NCBI RefSeq assembly: GCF_002224125.1
Contig: NZ_NCSM01000050.1
Coordinates: 1 to 61,030 of the forward strand
Reading direction: 5' to 3'
Length of the DNA stretch: 61,030 nucleotides
Source of the DNA: Streptomyces sp. NBS 14/10
Lineage (GTDB): Bacteria; Actinomycetota; Actinomycetes; Streptomycetales; Streptomycetaceae
A model generated the notes under the pieces. It searched no databases, was not told the DNA's origin, and worked only from the letters and a program-made list of their open reading frames with translations. Below, in pieces: positions 36,539-45,150 of this stretch. How positions within the stretch are numbered: position 1 is the first letter of the stretch; each line of letters begins with the position of its first letter. The position numbers and the translations under genes were made by a program.

Positions 36539-37515
36539 GCCACGTACACCTTCGCCGTCTCCGGTGCCGTTCTGTCGCTCGTCCGTGAGGAGACCTCTTT
36601 GGCGATGCTCAGGAAGGCTTCCTCCAGGGACGCCGAGCGCACGTCCAGGCGGCGCAGCTCGACTCCGGCCTGTCCGGCCCACACCAGCAGTCCGGTGGCC
36701 GCGCGCTGGAGTTCCCGGGTTTGCAGCTTGACCATCCGGCCGTCGACCTCGTGGTCGCTCACGCCCAGTGAGGCGAGCGGTGGCAGGTCGCCCACGAAGT
36801 AGCCCGCGGGGAGTTCGAAGGAGATGTGGGACGGCTGAGCGGCGGTCACCTCGGCCGGGGTCCAGGTTGCGGCGATCCGTCCCTCGTGCATGATCGCGAG
36901 CCGGTCTGCGAGGTGCTCGGCCTCCTCCAGGTAATGCGTGGTCAGCAGCACCGTCGTACCGGCGTCACGCAGTGCGCTCACCAACTCCCAGGTGTCCCGG
37001 CGGCCTTCGGCGTCCAGCCCGGCGCTGGGCTCGTCCAGGAAGAGCACCTCGGGGTCGCCGAGCAACGCGAGCGCCAGGTCCAGGCGGCGCCGCTGGCCGC
37101 CGGAGAGCTGCTTCACGCGGGTGTCGGTCTCCGACTTCAGGCCGACCAGCTCCAGGACTTCGGCCGGCGGGCGGGCGCCGCTCACACACCCCGCCCACAT
37201 GCGGGCGGTCTCCGCGACTGTCAGTTCGGAGGGGAAGCCGCCTTCCTGGAGCATGACCCCGGTGCGGGGGCGTACAGCGGCCCGCTCGGTGTACGGGTCG
37301 TGCCCGAGGACGCGCACTCGCCCGCCGGTCGGAGCCGCGAGGCCCTCCAGTAGTTCGACCGTCGACGTCTTGCCGGCGCCGTCCGTGCCCAGCAGCGCGA
37401 AGACCTCGCCGCGGCGCACGGAGAAGTCGACACCGCGCACGGCCTCGAACCCGCCCCCATACACACGCCGCAGGTCCGTGACCTCAATCACAGATTCGTG
37501 TCCGTCTGTTCTCAT
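36535..37515 (-). CDS. ABC transporter ATP-binding protein (drug-export type)
   Basis: 326 aa. Walker A is LLGTDGAGKTSTVELLEGLA, Q-loop VMLQEGGFPSELTVAETARM, signature VKQLSGGQRRRLDLALALLG, Walker B DPEVLFLDEPSAGLDAEGRR, H-loop TTHYLEEAEHLADRLAIM, then a ~90-aa C-terminal domain typical of DrrA/CcmA-like exporters. All ATPase elements are intact. Its permease partner downstream is truncated and the kinase missing, so it is probably an orphan now. Related to, but more complete than, the remnant at 8134. Confidence 0.87.
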   Translation of the reverse strand: MRTDGHESVIEVTDLRRVYGGGFEAVRGVDFSVRRGEVFALLGTDGAGKTSTVELLEGLAAPTGGRVRVLGHDPYTERAAVRPRTGVMLQEGGFPSELTVAETARMWAGCVSGARPPAEVLELVGLKSETDTRVKQLSGGQRRRLDLALALLGDPEVLFLDEPSAGLDAEGRRDTWELVSALRDAGTTVLLTTHYLEEAEHLADRLAIMHEGRIAATWTPAEVTAAQPSHISFELPAGYFVGDLPPLASLGVSDHEVDGRMVKLQTRELQRAATGLLVWAGQAGVELRRLDVRSASLEEAFLSIAKEVSSRTSDRTAPETAKVYVA

Positions 37516-37671
37516 GTTTCAACCCTCTCCGTGGAAGCGCGGGGAACCAGCGCGCCCTGTCACCAGTCGGCATGACAAACGTCATACGGCGGTTGTGTGC
37601 GAGGGAGGCACGCCTGTTCAGTACTCCGGCAGCGGTGCGGCCCTGAACTAGTGGTCGTCGTTGACCAGGCG
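37516..37671. other. promoter-side intergenic, nothing recognised
   Basis: 156 bp upstream of the ABC ATPase gene. I see no clear promoter or repeat. Confidence 0.3.
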
Positions 37672-37801
37672 TGAAGGGCGTGGCTGAGGTCGGCTGCTGG
37701 ACTGGGGAGTTGGAGTCGGTGTTCGAGAGCGGGTGGCAGGCCGGTTCGGTCGGGCGGATCTGCGGTGGCGCATGCGGGACTACGTCCGCGGTCCGCTGGG
37801 T
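37672..37801 (+). pseudogene. IS701-family transposase, N-terminal fragment
   Basis: VKGVAEVGCWTGELESVFE and, after one frame change, RVAGRFGRADLRWRMRDYVR, GPLG, the conserved IS701 N-terminus (VAGRFxRxExRxRxxxYxxGLL). About 43 codons remain. Confidence 0.65.
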
Positions 37802-37837
37802 GCTCATAGCTCAGTTCGCCCGCGGGTGAACCGCGTT

Positions 37838-38489
37838 CAGAACTCCTGCCCGGCCGGGCGCACCAGGACCTCGTGCACCGCGAATCGCGGGTGCCTCGTC
37901 ATGGCGAAGACAACGAGGCAGTTCCGTGGCGACGCCGCCTGGCTCGATCAATGTGATGCGGATCTTTGGTTTCAGCTCAAGGCGCAGCGACTCGCTCCAT
38001 CCGTTGACACCCCGCTTCGTCGCGGCGTACACGCCGCCGCCGGGTTCGGCGCGCCGGCCGGCCACGGAACCGATGTTGACGATGTCGGCGTGCGCGGCGG
38101 CTTTCAACTGATCGAGGAAGACCTCAGTGGCTGTGATCGTGCCGAGGAGATTCACTTCGATCATGCGCCGATAATCGTCACGCCGCCTCGCCGCCGAAGG
38201 GCCCGACGAGCGCTACACCTGCGTTGTTCACCAGCACGGTGGCTCTGCCGAGTTCGGTTCGTACGCGGTCGGCCGCGGCGACGAGAGACGCGCGATCGGT
38301 GACGTCCGCCTCGATGGCAATCGCGCCGTTGCCGATCTCCTCTGCGATGGCGGCGATGCGATCGAGCCCGCGAGCCAGAAGTGCCACGGCGAGTCCGGCC
38401 GCCGCGAGTTCTCGGGCGGTCGCGGCGCCTATCCCGGAGGATGCACCGGTGACGACGGCGACACCAGCCGAGGCGCGGGAATCGGTCAT
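37838..38489 (-). pseudogene. SDR family oxidoreductase, frameshift and C-terminal deletion
   Basis: ATG 38489: MTDSRASAGVAVVTGASSGI (cofactor motif), RATVLVNNAGVALVGPFGGE, then a one-base shift near 38176 into DDYRRMIEVNLLGTITATEV, DIVNIGSVAGRRAEPGGGVY (Ser), YAATKRGVNGWSESL (Tyr-Lys), ITLIEPGGVATELP. At about 37880 sequence is missing and the end AVHEVLVRPAGQEF, a normal SDR C-terminus, follows in another frame. A window box (38533) sits upstream, so this was probably a member of the shared regulon. Confidence 0.75.
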
Positions 38490-38532
38490 ACGTCTCCCCC
38501 TTTCGATTCTCCTGCATCCGATCAACAATTAG

Positions 38533-38544
38533 TTCACATGTCAA
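38533..38544. promoter_or_regulatory. TTGA-N4-TCAA-like box upstream of SDR pseudogene
   Basis: TTCACATGTCAA, one mismatch, in context AGTTCACATGTCAACC. It is 44 bp before the SDR start at 38489. Confidence 0.45.
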
Positions 38545-38736
38545 CCACTGGAGAGCGCGCACCGAAGCATCGCAGGGTTCGCACGACAACTGGCACGTCG
38601 GCAGCACTTTGACGGTTCCCCTGTTCAGGAGCGCTCTGGGTGAGTGCAGAGGCTGTCGTACGCCGTACCGAACCAGCCCATCGAGCCTTGCGGTCTCGGA
38701 AGAGACCGACTGTTGCTCATGCGCCTTCCGTCCGCG

Positions 38737-39071
38737 TCAGTTGACGACTCCGTGCTCCCACGCCCCCGAGCGATCTCCACACGGTTGCGGGCCCGCAGTT
38801 TGTCCTGGATCCGGCTCAAGTGGCTTTTCACTGTGCTCAGGGAGAGGGTCAGCTTCTCCGGAATCTCGTTGTTCGTGCGCCCTCGCGCCACGAAGCGGAC
38901 GATCTTGTGCTCCTGCGGGCTCAGTCGCTGTGTGGCGGCCGAGTTCTCGGTGTGCTGCGGTGGGCTCAGGTGCTCCAGAAGCCACACCGCGACAGACGGG
39001 GAGATGAGAGAGTCCCCTCCTGCCGCGGCATGGACCGCCTCGATCAGCAGCCGGCGCGTGGGAAGCGGCAT
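38737..39071 (-). pseudogene. LuxR-type response regulator, C-terminal part only
   Basis: RRLLIEAVHAAAGGDSLISP, SVAVWLLEHLSPPQHTENSA, LSPQEHKIVRFVARGRTNNE (HTH), IPEKLTLSLSTVKSHLSRIQ, DKLRARNRVEIA, then an inserted G shifts frame just before the natural end AWEHGVVN at 38737. The receiver domain is missing upstream. HTH residues look conserved, but the gene has lost its sensing half. Confidence 0.7.
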
Positions 39072-39112
39072 GGAAGCTGGGACGCTTCAGATGCCACCCA
39101 CCGCGTGGTGCC

Positions 39113-39865
39113 TCAGGTCTGGTTCTCGCCACCGTCGACGTAGACGTTCGCGCCGACGACGTAGCTGCTCTGGTCCGAGGCCAGGAAGGCCACGACTGCG
39201 GCGGCCTCCTCGGGCCGGCCCATGCGGCCCTTGGGCACGGTCGCGGCGACCTGCTCCTTGATGGCCCGGGCGGTCTCCTCGTCGCCGAAGGCGGCGGTGC
39301 CCCCGGGAGTCTCGATCCATGCCGGCGAGACCACGTTGACCCGGATGCCACGGCCCTTGAGCTCGGTGGACCACGTCCGCGCGAAGGACCGGACGGCCGC
39401 CTTCGACGCCGCGTACGCGCCGAACGCCTCCATTCCGCGGTCAGCGGCCGTCGAACCGACCAGGACAATCGAGGCTCCGTCGTTGAGCAGCGGCAACGCC
39501 TTCTGCACGGTGAACAGCGTGCCTCGGGTGTTGGCCGCGAAGGTCTGGTCGAAGTGCTCCTCGGTGGTCTGCTCCAGCGTCATGAACGAACCGATCGCCG
39601 CATTCGCCACGAGCACGTCCAAATTCTGGCCTCGCGCCCGGACCGCCTCGTAGAGCCGGTCCAGGTCCTCCGGCTTCGCGATGTCGCCGACGACCGCGGC
39701 GGCCCGGTCCGTTCCGATGGTCTTGACGGCGGCCTCCAGCTCGGCCTCACGTCGCCCGGTGACGAACACGTACGCACCCTCGTCCGCCAGCCGTACGGCG
39801 GTGGCCAGACCGATACCGGTGCTGCCCCCGGTGACCACCGCCGTCTTGCCTTCCAGCTGTCCCAT
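39113..39865 (-). CDS. SDR family NAD(P)-dependent oxidoreductase
   Basis: 250 aa from ATG 39865 (longer frame to 40084 runs into the duplicated promoter). Classical SDR: AVVTGGSTGIGLATAVRLAD (cofactor), DVLVANAAIGSFMTLEQTTE (NNAG equivalent NAAI), SIVLVGSTAADRGMEAFGAY (Ser), YAASKAAVRSFARTWSTELK (Tyr-x3-Lys), VNVVSPAWIETPGGTAAFGD, YVVGANVYVDGGENQT. Substrate unknown. Its upstream region carries an 87-bp copy of the AraC promoter/start region found at 40594, so SDR and the SnoaL gene probably share AraC control. Confidence 0.88.
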   Translation of the reverse strand: MGQLEGKTAVVTGGSTGIGLATAVRLADEGAYVFVTGRREAELEAAVKTIGTDRAAAVVGDIAKPEDLDRLYEAVRARGQNLDVLVANAAIGSFMTLEQTTEEHFDQTFAANTRGTLFTVQKALPLLNDGASIVLVGSTAADRGMEAFGAYAASKAAVRSFARTWSTELKGRGIRVNVVSPAWIETPGGTAAFGDEETARAIKEQVAATVPKGRMGRPEEAAAVVAFLASDQSSYVVGANVYVDGGENQT

Positions 39866-39930
39866 ATGGATGTCTCCATCACTTTCTCGCTGCCGATCCG
39901 TCCGACGTCGATACTGCGGGAGATCGCGGA

Positions 39931-40017
39931 TACTATCCATGATGCAGAGTCCACAGTTCTTTACGTATCGTCCAGGAGGTGCCGTCGGTGCTCGGATACC
40001 GGGATCCAGTGGCTGAC
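39931..40017. repeat. 87-bp direct repeat, copy 1 (partner 40594-40680)
   Basis: 86 of 87 bases match 40594-40680 (TACTATCCAT, then G or A, onward to GGCTGAC). This copy contains the AraC ribosome site and first codons but no gene. It sits 66 bp before the SDR start, evidently placed there by duplication. Confidence 0.8.
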
Positions 40018-40117
40018 ACCTCGCAAACGGCCGCCGCGCCGGCGGCGAAGACCACTGAGACGTAGCCTTCGATACCGGCCGCACGCGGCGGGCTCTGCGT
40101 GGCTGAGCCCGACTGGG

Positions 40118-40510
40118 TCAGCCCACGAGCTGCTTCTTCAGGGCCTCGACGTCGTGGACGTTGGACATCTGCACGAACTTTCCGTCACGGATCCGGTACA
40201 AGGCGAACTCGTCGATCTCGATCGGAGCGCCAGTGGGGGCCACCCCGAGCCATTCCTTGGTGGGGGTGCCGTGGTTGACGGAGTGGCAGGCCAGGGTTTC
40301 ACCGTGGATCGCCACTTCCTTGATCTCCCAGTACATGTCGGGGACCGCGTCCGTGATGCTCTTGAGCGCCGCGACTACGTCCGCGCGAGTGGCCGGCTCG
40401 CCGTGCGAGAGGATGGACTCGTTGACGAACTCGTCCATGCGGTCGAACTCATGCGCGTTGAGCGCCTCGCAGTAGCGGTCGTAGAACTCGCGAATGTTGA
40501 AGTCGGACAT
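40118..40510 (-). CDS. SnoaL-like / NTF2-fold protein
   Basis: 130 aa from ATG 40510. FNIREFYDRYCEALNAHEFD, VNESILSHGEPATRADVVAA, MYWEIKEVAIHGETLACHSV, NHGTPTKEWLGVAPTGAPIE and FALYRIRDGKFVQMSNVHDV form a SnoaL-type barrel, in the ester-cyclase-like group (EWLGVAPTG). Divergent from the AraC gene at 40651; the intergenic region is duplicated upstream of the neighbouring SDR. Enzymatic role not assignable. Confidence 0.85.
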   Translation of the reverse strand: MSDFNIREFYDRYCEALNAHEFDRMDEFVNESILSHGEPATRADVVAALKSITDAVPDMYWEIKEVAIHGETLACHSVNHGTPTKEWLGVAPTGAPIEIDEFALYRIRDGKFVQMSNVHDVEALKKQLVG

Positions 40511-40593
40511 GACTGCCTTTCTCACCCGGCGTCCGGGCTGTACTTGTGTGCTCATGGTTCACCTGCGACATCGATAATGCGGGAGCAGCGGAC

Positions 40594-40680
40594 TACTATC
40601 CATAATGCAGAGTCCACAGTTCTTTACGTATCGTCCAGGAGGTGCCGTCGGTGCTCGGATACCGGGATCCAGTGGCTGAC
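40594..40680. repeat. 87-bp direct repeat, copy 2 (AraC promoter and start)
   Basis: Partner of 39931-40017 (86/87 identical). Contains the divergent SnoaL/AraC promoter region, the AraC ribosome site AGGAGG and its first ten codons, so this is the original copy. Confidence 0.8.
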
Positions 40681-41601
40681 GCGATCAGCCTGCTCCGGCC
40701 CCGCACGGTGATCGGGCCCAGTCTCCGGGCCGCGGGCGAGTGGGCGCTGCGCTTCGACACGTTCTTGCACGTGCGGATCGGTGGCCTCGTGCGCGGCACG
40801 TGCTGGTTGATCCTCGAAGGACACGAGCCGGTGCTCCTGCATGAGGGTGACACCTTCATGCTGGGCAACCCGCCGCCCTACGTGCTGGCCGGCACACTCG
40901 ACGCGAGCCCGCGCCCTGCGGAGCAGGTGTGGGCGGCTGCCGAGGACGGGTTCGTGCGGATCGGCCCCAAGTCCGAGGAGGACCTCTACCTCTGCGTCGG
41001 GCACATCGCGTTCGACGACCAGAACGCGGCCCTCCTGACGGACCTTCTGCCGCCGCTGGTGATCGTCCGCGTGGGCGATCCTCATGGCGGGCGGCTCGCG
41101 CAGCTGATCGATCTCCTGGCCACCGAGGTCGGGGTCGCCGCCGCCGGCGGCCCGCTGGTGCAGAACCACCTCGCACAGATCCTGCTCGTGCACATGCTGC
41201 GTGCTCACGCCGGTCAGACAGACCGGCCCACCGGCTGGCTGAGCGCCCTGAACGAGGACGGGATCGGTGCCGCCCTGCGCGCCGTGCACGCGGACGTGGC
41301 CCACTCCTGGAGCCTCAAGGAGCTCGCCGAGATCAGCCACATGTCACGTTCCGCGTTCGCCCAGACCTTCAAGAGCCACGTCGGGGTCCCGCCCTTGGAG
41401 TACCTGATCCAATGGCGCATGAGCCTCGCGCGCGACGCCCTCGCCCGCGACACCCTGTCGATCTCCGAGCTCGCACGGGCCACGGGCTACCAGTCCGAGA
41501 GCGCGTTCAGCACCGCGTTCCGCCGCGTGGTCGGCTCATCGCCCGCACAGTTCCGGAACCAAGCACGACAGCCAGCGCACTCAACCGCGAACAGAAACTG
41601 A
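40651..41601 (+). CDS. AraC family transcriptional regulator with cupin sensor
   Basis: 316 aa from GTG 40651, with AGGAGG eight bases upstream (an in-frame GTG at 40642 overlaps that site). Residues ~1-180 are a cupin_6-type sensor domain ([40 protein letters not shown]). The C-terminal domain has both AraC HTHs: [75 protein letters not shown]. It most likely regulates the divergent SnoaL gene and the SDR that carries a duplicate of its promoter. Confidence 0.87.
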   Translation: MLGYRDPVADAISLLRPRTVIGPSLRAAGEWALRFDTFLHVRIGGLVRGTCWLILEGHEPVLLHEGDTFMLGNPPPYVLAGTLDASPRPAEQVWAAAEDGFVRIGPKSEEDLYLCVGHIAFDDQNAALLTDLLPPLVIVRVGDPHGGRLAQLIDLLATEVGVAAAGGPLVQNHLAQILLVHMLRAHAGQTDRPTGWLSALNEDGIGAALRAVHADVAHSWSLKELAEISHMSRSAFAQTFKSHVGVPPLEYLIQWRMSLARDALARDTLSISELARATGYQSESAFSTAFRRVVGSSPAQFRNQARQPAHSTANRN

Positions 41602-41669
41602 AGAAGGCGTCCTCAGCTCAGCTGCGCCGCTCACACCGGCGACGAAGACACCAGCACAGCGCCCGCCGG

Positions 41670-41888
41670 CACCACCACCACGACCTGGTCGGGGAGTACG
41701 TCGGGCACACCGCGCCCAAGACGACCGCCGTCTTCCGGCGCGCCCTGGGCGGGGTGCTCTTCATCGATGAGGCGTACTCCCTCGTGCCCATCGCGACCGT
41801 CAAGGCGCACACGGGCAACCTGTTCGCCAAGCTGGCGGTCGAGAACCGGGTACAGATCGCGCTCCTGGTCCGCGACGCGGAGGAATGA
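41670..41888 (+). pseudogene. mosaic ORF: AAA ATPase fragment fused to LuxR HTH tail
   Basis: [35 protein letters not shown] is the CbbX/EccA-type AAA Walker B region. At about 41797 it joins [32 protein letters not shown], the C-terminal helix of a LuxR HTH with its natural stop. Neither gene has any other part here. Confidence 0.6.
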
Positions 41889-42114
41889 CGGACCCCGCGA
41901 CGAGGTGAACCTTGAGCGGATCCGCCACGCACCGGCCGGTCGCTCCGCCGCTCGCCCGGGCATTCTGTCGGACGCATGCCGGCCGCCGCTCGTCTCACGG
42001 CGGGCGGCGGACTGGACGGGTCCGCCGCCCGCCGAGCACCCGTCGGTCGAGTGCGGACGAGCCGGACAGACTCCCCGGCCATGCGCACCTACCGCGACCT
42101 CTTCCGCACTGCGG

Positions 42115-42378
42115 GTGCCGATAAATCATCCACGCAGGTCGGGAGCCTGATCATGGATCTTCGCGGCTCTCCTCGACATCCGCCCCAAGTGCCTTCACCC
42201 GCGAAGGGCCGGGGCGACATCATGATCTGTCGTGCTGCTGCGCCTGGCCTACCTCGCCGCGACCAACACCCTGGCGTTCCTACGCCTCCTGCCGATGAGC
42301 GACAAAGAGAAGGACATCGAGATCCTGGTGCTCCGGCACCAGCTGCTGGTCCTGCAGCGCCAGGTCGGCAAGCCGACC
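42115..42378. repeat. IS left-end repeat, copy 1 (partner 46119-46374)
   Basis: The sequence beginning TGCCGATAAATCATCCACGC recurs at 46119 and stays highly similar for about 255 bp, through the transposase start (MLLRLAYLAATNTLAFLRLL). Two insertions of the same element, both broken at the right. Confidence 0.75.
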
Positions 42379-43070
42379 TTCACCGACACAGACCGTGCCA
42401 TCCTCGCCGGCCTTCTGCACCACCTGCCCAAAGACAGACTGCGGCACCTTCTGCTGCTGGTCCGCCCCGAGACGGTCTTGCGCTGGCATCGGGAGCTGCT
42501 CAGGCGGCGCCATGCCGCGACCTGCGTACCCAACCGACGCGGACGCCCACGCACCATCCGGTCGATCCGCGCCCTGGTCCTGCGCCTGGCCAGAGAGAAC
42601 GTCATGGGGGTATCGCCGGACCCACGGCGAGCTCGCAGCCCTGGGGATCAAGGTCGCCGCCTGCACCGTCTGGGAAATCCTCCACCAGCACGGCATCCCA
42701 CCCGCACCCGAACGGCAGAGCACCACCTGGGCCGACTTCCTCCGAAGCCAGGCCAAGGCCATTCTCGCCTGCGATCTCTTCGAAGTTCGCACGCTGATTG
42801 GGGCGCGCCTGTACGTCTTCGCTGTCGTCGAGCACACCACCCGTCGCATCCGGGTCCTCGGCGCCACCGCACACCCCGTCACGGAGTGGATCGTGCAGCT
42901 CGGACGCAACCTCCTCATGGACCTCGAGGACGCAGGCAGCAAGGCGAAGTTCCTCATCCGCGACCGCGACTCGAAGTTCACAGCCGCCTTCGACGCCCTG
43001 ATGACCGATGCCGGACTGAAGGTCGTCACCACCGGCATTCGGATACCCCGGATGAACTCCCTCATCGAGC
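42232..43070 (+). pseudogene. integrase-core (rve) DDE transposase, frameshifted and truncated
   Basis: MLLRLAYLAATNTLAFLRLL, EKDIEILVLRHQLLVLQRQV, RPETVLRWHRELLRRRHAAT, RGRPRTIRSIRALVLRLARE, a frameshift near 42600, then GYRRTHGELAALGIKVAACT, ILACDLFEVRTLIGARLYVF (first Asp), RVLGATAHPVTEWIVQLGRN, FLIRDRDSKFTAAFDALMTD (second Asp) and VVTTGIRIPRMNSL. Sequence ends before the catalytic Glu, where an IS1182 fragment begins. Nonfunctional. Confidence 0.75.
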
Positions 43071-43420
43071 GCTGCCGCCCTGGAATGCATCCCCTGCCCG
43101 GTCAAGGAGCAGTGCACCAATTCACGAAAGGGCCGCCGGCTCAGCCTCTACCCGCGTGAGCTCACCGAGGCCATCCGCACCGCCCGCGCCCAGCAACAGG
43201 ACGGAACCTGGCAGCGCGGCTATGCGCTCCGCGCCGGGGTCGAGGGCGCCATCCGCCAGGCGACCCACACCACCGGCCTGCGCCGAGCCCGCTACCGCGG
43301 CCTTGCCAAGACACACCTCGACCACGCCACCAGCGCGACCGCCCTCAACCTCACCCGACTCCAACTCCGCCTCATAGCACAGGAGTCGGAATTAACCACC
43401 AAGATCGCACAGCCGGATAC
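43071..43420 (+). pseudogene. IS1182-family transposase, C-terminal fragment
   Basis: ALECIPCPVKEQCTNSRKGR, LSLYPRELTEAIRTARAQQQ, YALRAGVEGAIRQATHTTGL (catalytic Glu region), RRARYRGLAKTHLDHATSAT, ALNLTRLQLRLIA: the IS1182 C-terminus with its zinc-like cysteines. It replaced the 3' end of the integrase-core transposase at 42232. Confidence 0.75.
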
Positions 43421-43847
43421 TGTGCCACCCGAGGTGACATGCGGTTTCGGATCTGCCAGAGCGCAGAAGGCTGGCGGGTGGTAGGCGGCATCATGCAGTG
43501 ATCTTGTTCAAGTTCAGAAGCAGCATGTCCGAGTCAAGGTGTCGATGAGCGGCGTGCTCACTGCTGGTGAGGCCGGGTATCAGCGCTCATGGGACGAGAA
43601 GACGAGAGGCACAGCCCCTGGACCACGATTACCCCACCAGGGATTTAACAGCCGAGGTTATCCGTTTGACACACTATTTTTGCGCCTCCGTGGCCTGAAC
43701 AACAGCTCCGCACTTGTGGCCACGACAAGGGGAATCCCCAGGTCAGGGACGTCAGGGCCCTGTGGGGCGTGAGGTGGTCGCGTGGTGTGTCCCTAGGCGG
43801 AGACTGGAAGTGTCGGCACCTCGTATCACTCCCAGGAGGGGATCACC
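43421..43847. other. no gene recognised, upstream of integrase
   Basis: About 430 bp. A short plus-strand frame (43539-43772) has no family resemblance. Ends with the integrase ribosome site AGGAGGGG. Confidence 0.3.
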
Positions 43848-44430
43848 ATGCGCTCCTCCGCCGACCGTGGACGCGTCTACCGCCGCTGCGGCTGCCGCGA
43901 CGAACACCGCCACCAGCTCGGAACCCACTGCCCACAACTGGCCACCGACAGTAACCACGGAAGCTGGACCTTCGCCGTCGACCTCCCCTCCCCCCGACCA
44001 CAAGCGCACCACCGTCCGCCGCGGCGGCTTCCCCACCCAGGACGCCGCAAGGGCGGCGCTGCGGCGCATGCTCGAAGGCGAGGCCGGCGGGTTCACCGCC
44101 GACCCCAACCAGACTGTCGCCGACTACCTCACCACCTGGCTCGAAGGCAAGGCGTACGTGCTCAAGCCAACCACCGTGGCCCGCTACCGCGACTACGTCA
44201 CCCACGACCTCATCCCCGCACTCGGCGCATTGAAGCTGGACGAACTCGGCCACCGCCACATTGCGGGATTCGCACACTCTCAACTCGACGCCGGCCGAGG
44301 GCGAGTCACCGTGTACCGCTGCCTGGCCACCCTCTCCAGCGCCCTGGGCGACGCCGTCCGACAACACCGCCTCACCCACAACCCACTCAACGCCCTCTAC
44401 TCCACCGCCCTGGCGTTCACTTCACCCACC
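43848..44430 (+). pseudogene. tyrosine site-specific integrase, catalytic domain missing
   Basis: ATG 43848 follows AGGAGGGG: MRSSADRGRVYRRCGCRDEH, SNHGSWTFAVDLPS, then a shift in a C-run near 44000 into DHKRTTVRRGGFPTQDAARA, ALRRMLEGEAGGFTADPNQT, VADYLTTWLEGKAYVLKPTT (SAM-like core-binding), RDYVTHDLIPALGALKLDEL, RVTVYRCLATLSSALGDAVR, HRLTHNPL. The R-HxxR-Y catalytic domain is missing; the frame runs into unrelated sequence and the tRNA-Pro end at 44544. Remains of an integrative element. Confidence 0.75.
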
Positions 44431-44490
44431 GCATCCCAGCCCCAAGGAACGCATGCGACCACCACGCGACCACCACGCCAGAACACGCAC

Positions 44491-44526
44491 AAAAAGGCCG
44501 CCCCCGCATCTCTGTGGAAACGGCCT
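44491..44526 (-). terminator. intrinsic terminator downstream of tRNA-Pro 3' end
   Basis: On the minus strand AGGCCG pairs with CGGCCT over a 20-nt loop and is followed by TTTTT. It sits 18 bp after the tRNA 3' end in the direction of tRNA transcription, as expected for its terminator. Confidence 0.55.
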
Positions 44527-44543
44527 CCGACCTGCGAAAACAC

Positions 44544-44587
44544 TGGTCGGGACGACAGGATTTGAACCTGCGACCCCCTGACCCCCA
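44544..44587 (-). other. 3' end of tRNA-Pro gene, likely attachment site
   Basis: The minus strand reads from the anticodon loop (TGGGGGTCA) through a T-arm GGTTCAAATCC to the acceptor strand CGTCCCG plus ACCA. This matches the 3' half of tRNA-Pro(GGG) from memory. The 5' half (D-arm and acceptor partner) is not present upstream, so it is not a full gene. Together with the integrase at 43848 and a terminator, it looks like attL/attR of an element integrated at tRNA-Pro. Confidence 0.65.
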
Positions 44588-44946
44588 CACCAGCGACTAC
44601 CCTCCGCAACTATCCGTATCAGGATGCAGCGGCCCGTTCAGAGACGTACACCGCCACGTGAAGCCTAAGATGCAAACACCCCGCACACTACGCGCCAGCA
44701 GGCGCCACCGGGCGCAGTCGGCCGAGGCATCCCTCTTTCGAGTGACGCGAACCGCGGTCCGGCGACTTTGACCGCGCGGGGCCGAGCCCAGCGCCATCCC
44801 CTCCGATCCACGAAACACCCGACGCTGAACACCCCGCCCGAGGCCGACCCTCGACATGCACCTTGCTGGCCGCACGGCACCTGCACCCCGCACGATCGAT
44901 AAGGGATTTATTATCATGGCAAGGGTGCAAGAGATTCCGGGAGGAC
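44588..44946. other. no gene recognised
   Basis: About 360 bp between the att site and vapB. GATAA/TTATC arms at 44898-44902 and 44911-44915 lie just before the antitoxin start and are a weak candidate for its operator. No other feature seen. Confidence 0.3.
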
Positions 44947-44949
44947 ATG

Positions 44950-45150
44950 ATGGCCAAGATCACCATTGAGATCGACGAGGAGCGCCTCGCCGAGGCCAAG
45001 CAGCTCCTGCACACCGAGGACGACACTGAGGCCGTGGCCAAGGCGGTGGACATCGCGGTCGGTGCGATCTACCAGCGCCGCGCGGCCCGCCAGCGGCTGA
45101 GCGAGCTCGCCGGCGAGGGCGGCGCCTTCGGCGAGGCCCGCCCGGCGTGA
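44950..45150 (+). CDS. vapB: VapB-type antitoxin (ribbon-helix-helix-like)
   Basis: 66 aa from ATG 44950 (ATGATG pair; GGGAGG just upstream). MAKITIEIDEERLAEAKQLL is the N-terminal DNA-binding strand-helix of VapB/DUF2191 antitoxins; HTEDDTEAVAKAVDIAVGAI is the second helix and the acidic C-terminus would wrap the toxin. Its stop overlaps the vapC GTG start (GTGA), the usual coupling. Binds and neutralises VapC and represses its own promoter. Confidence 0.85.
   Translation: MAKITIEIDEERLAEAKQLLHTEDDTEAVAKAVDIAVGAIYQRRAARQRLSELAGEGGAFGEARPA

Noticed and set aside
44544..44587. Complete tRNA gene
   Set aside because: Only the anticodon-loop to 3' acceptor part is present; no D-arm or 5' acceptor strand upstream.
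44397..44609. Protein frames with phrases like VGTTGFEPATP and SGRQDLNLRPPD
   Set aside because: These are known spurious translations of the antisense of tRNA 3' ends, here the tRNA-Pro fragment.
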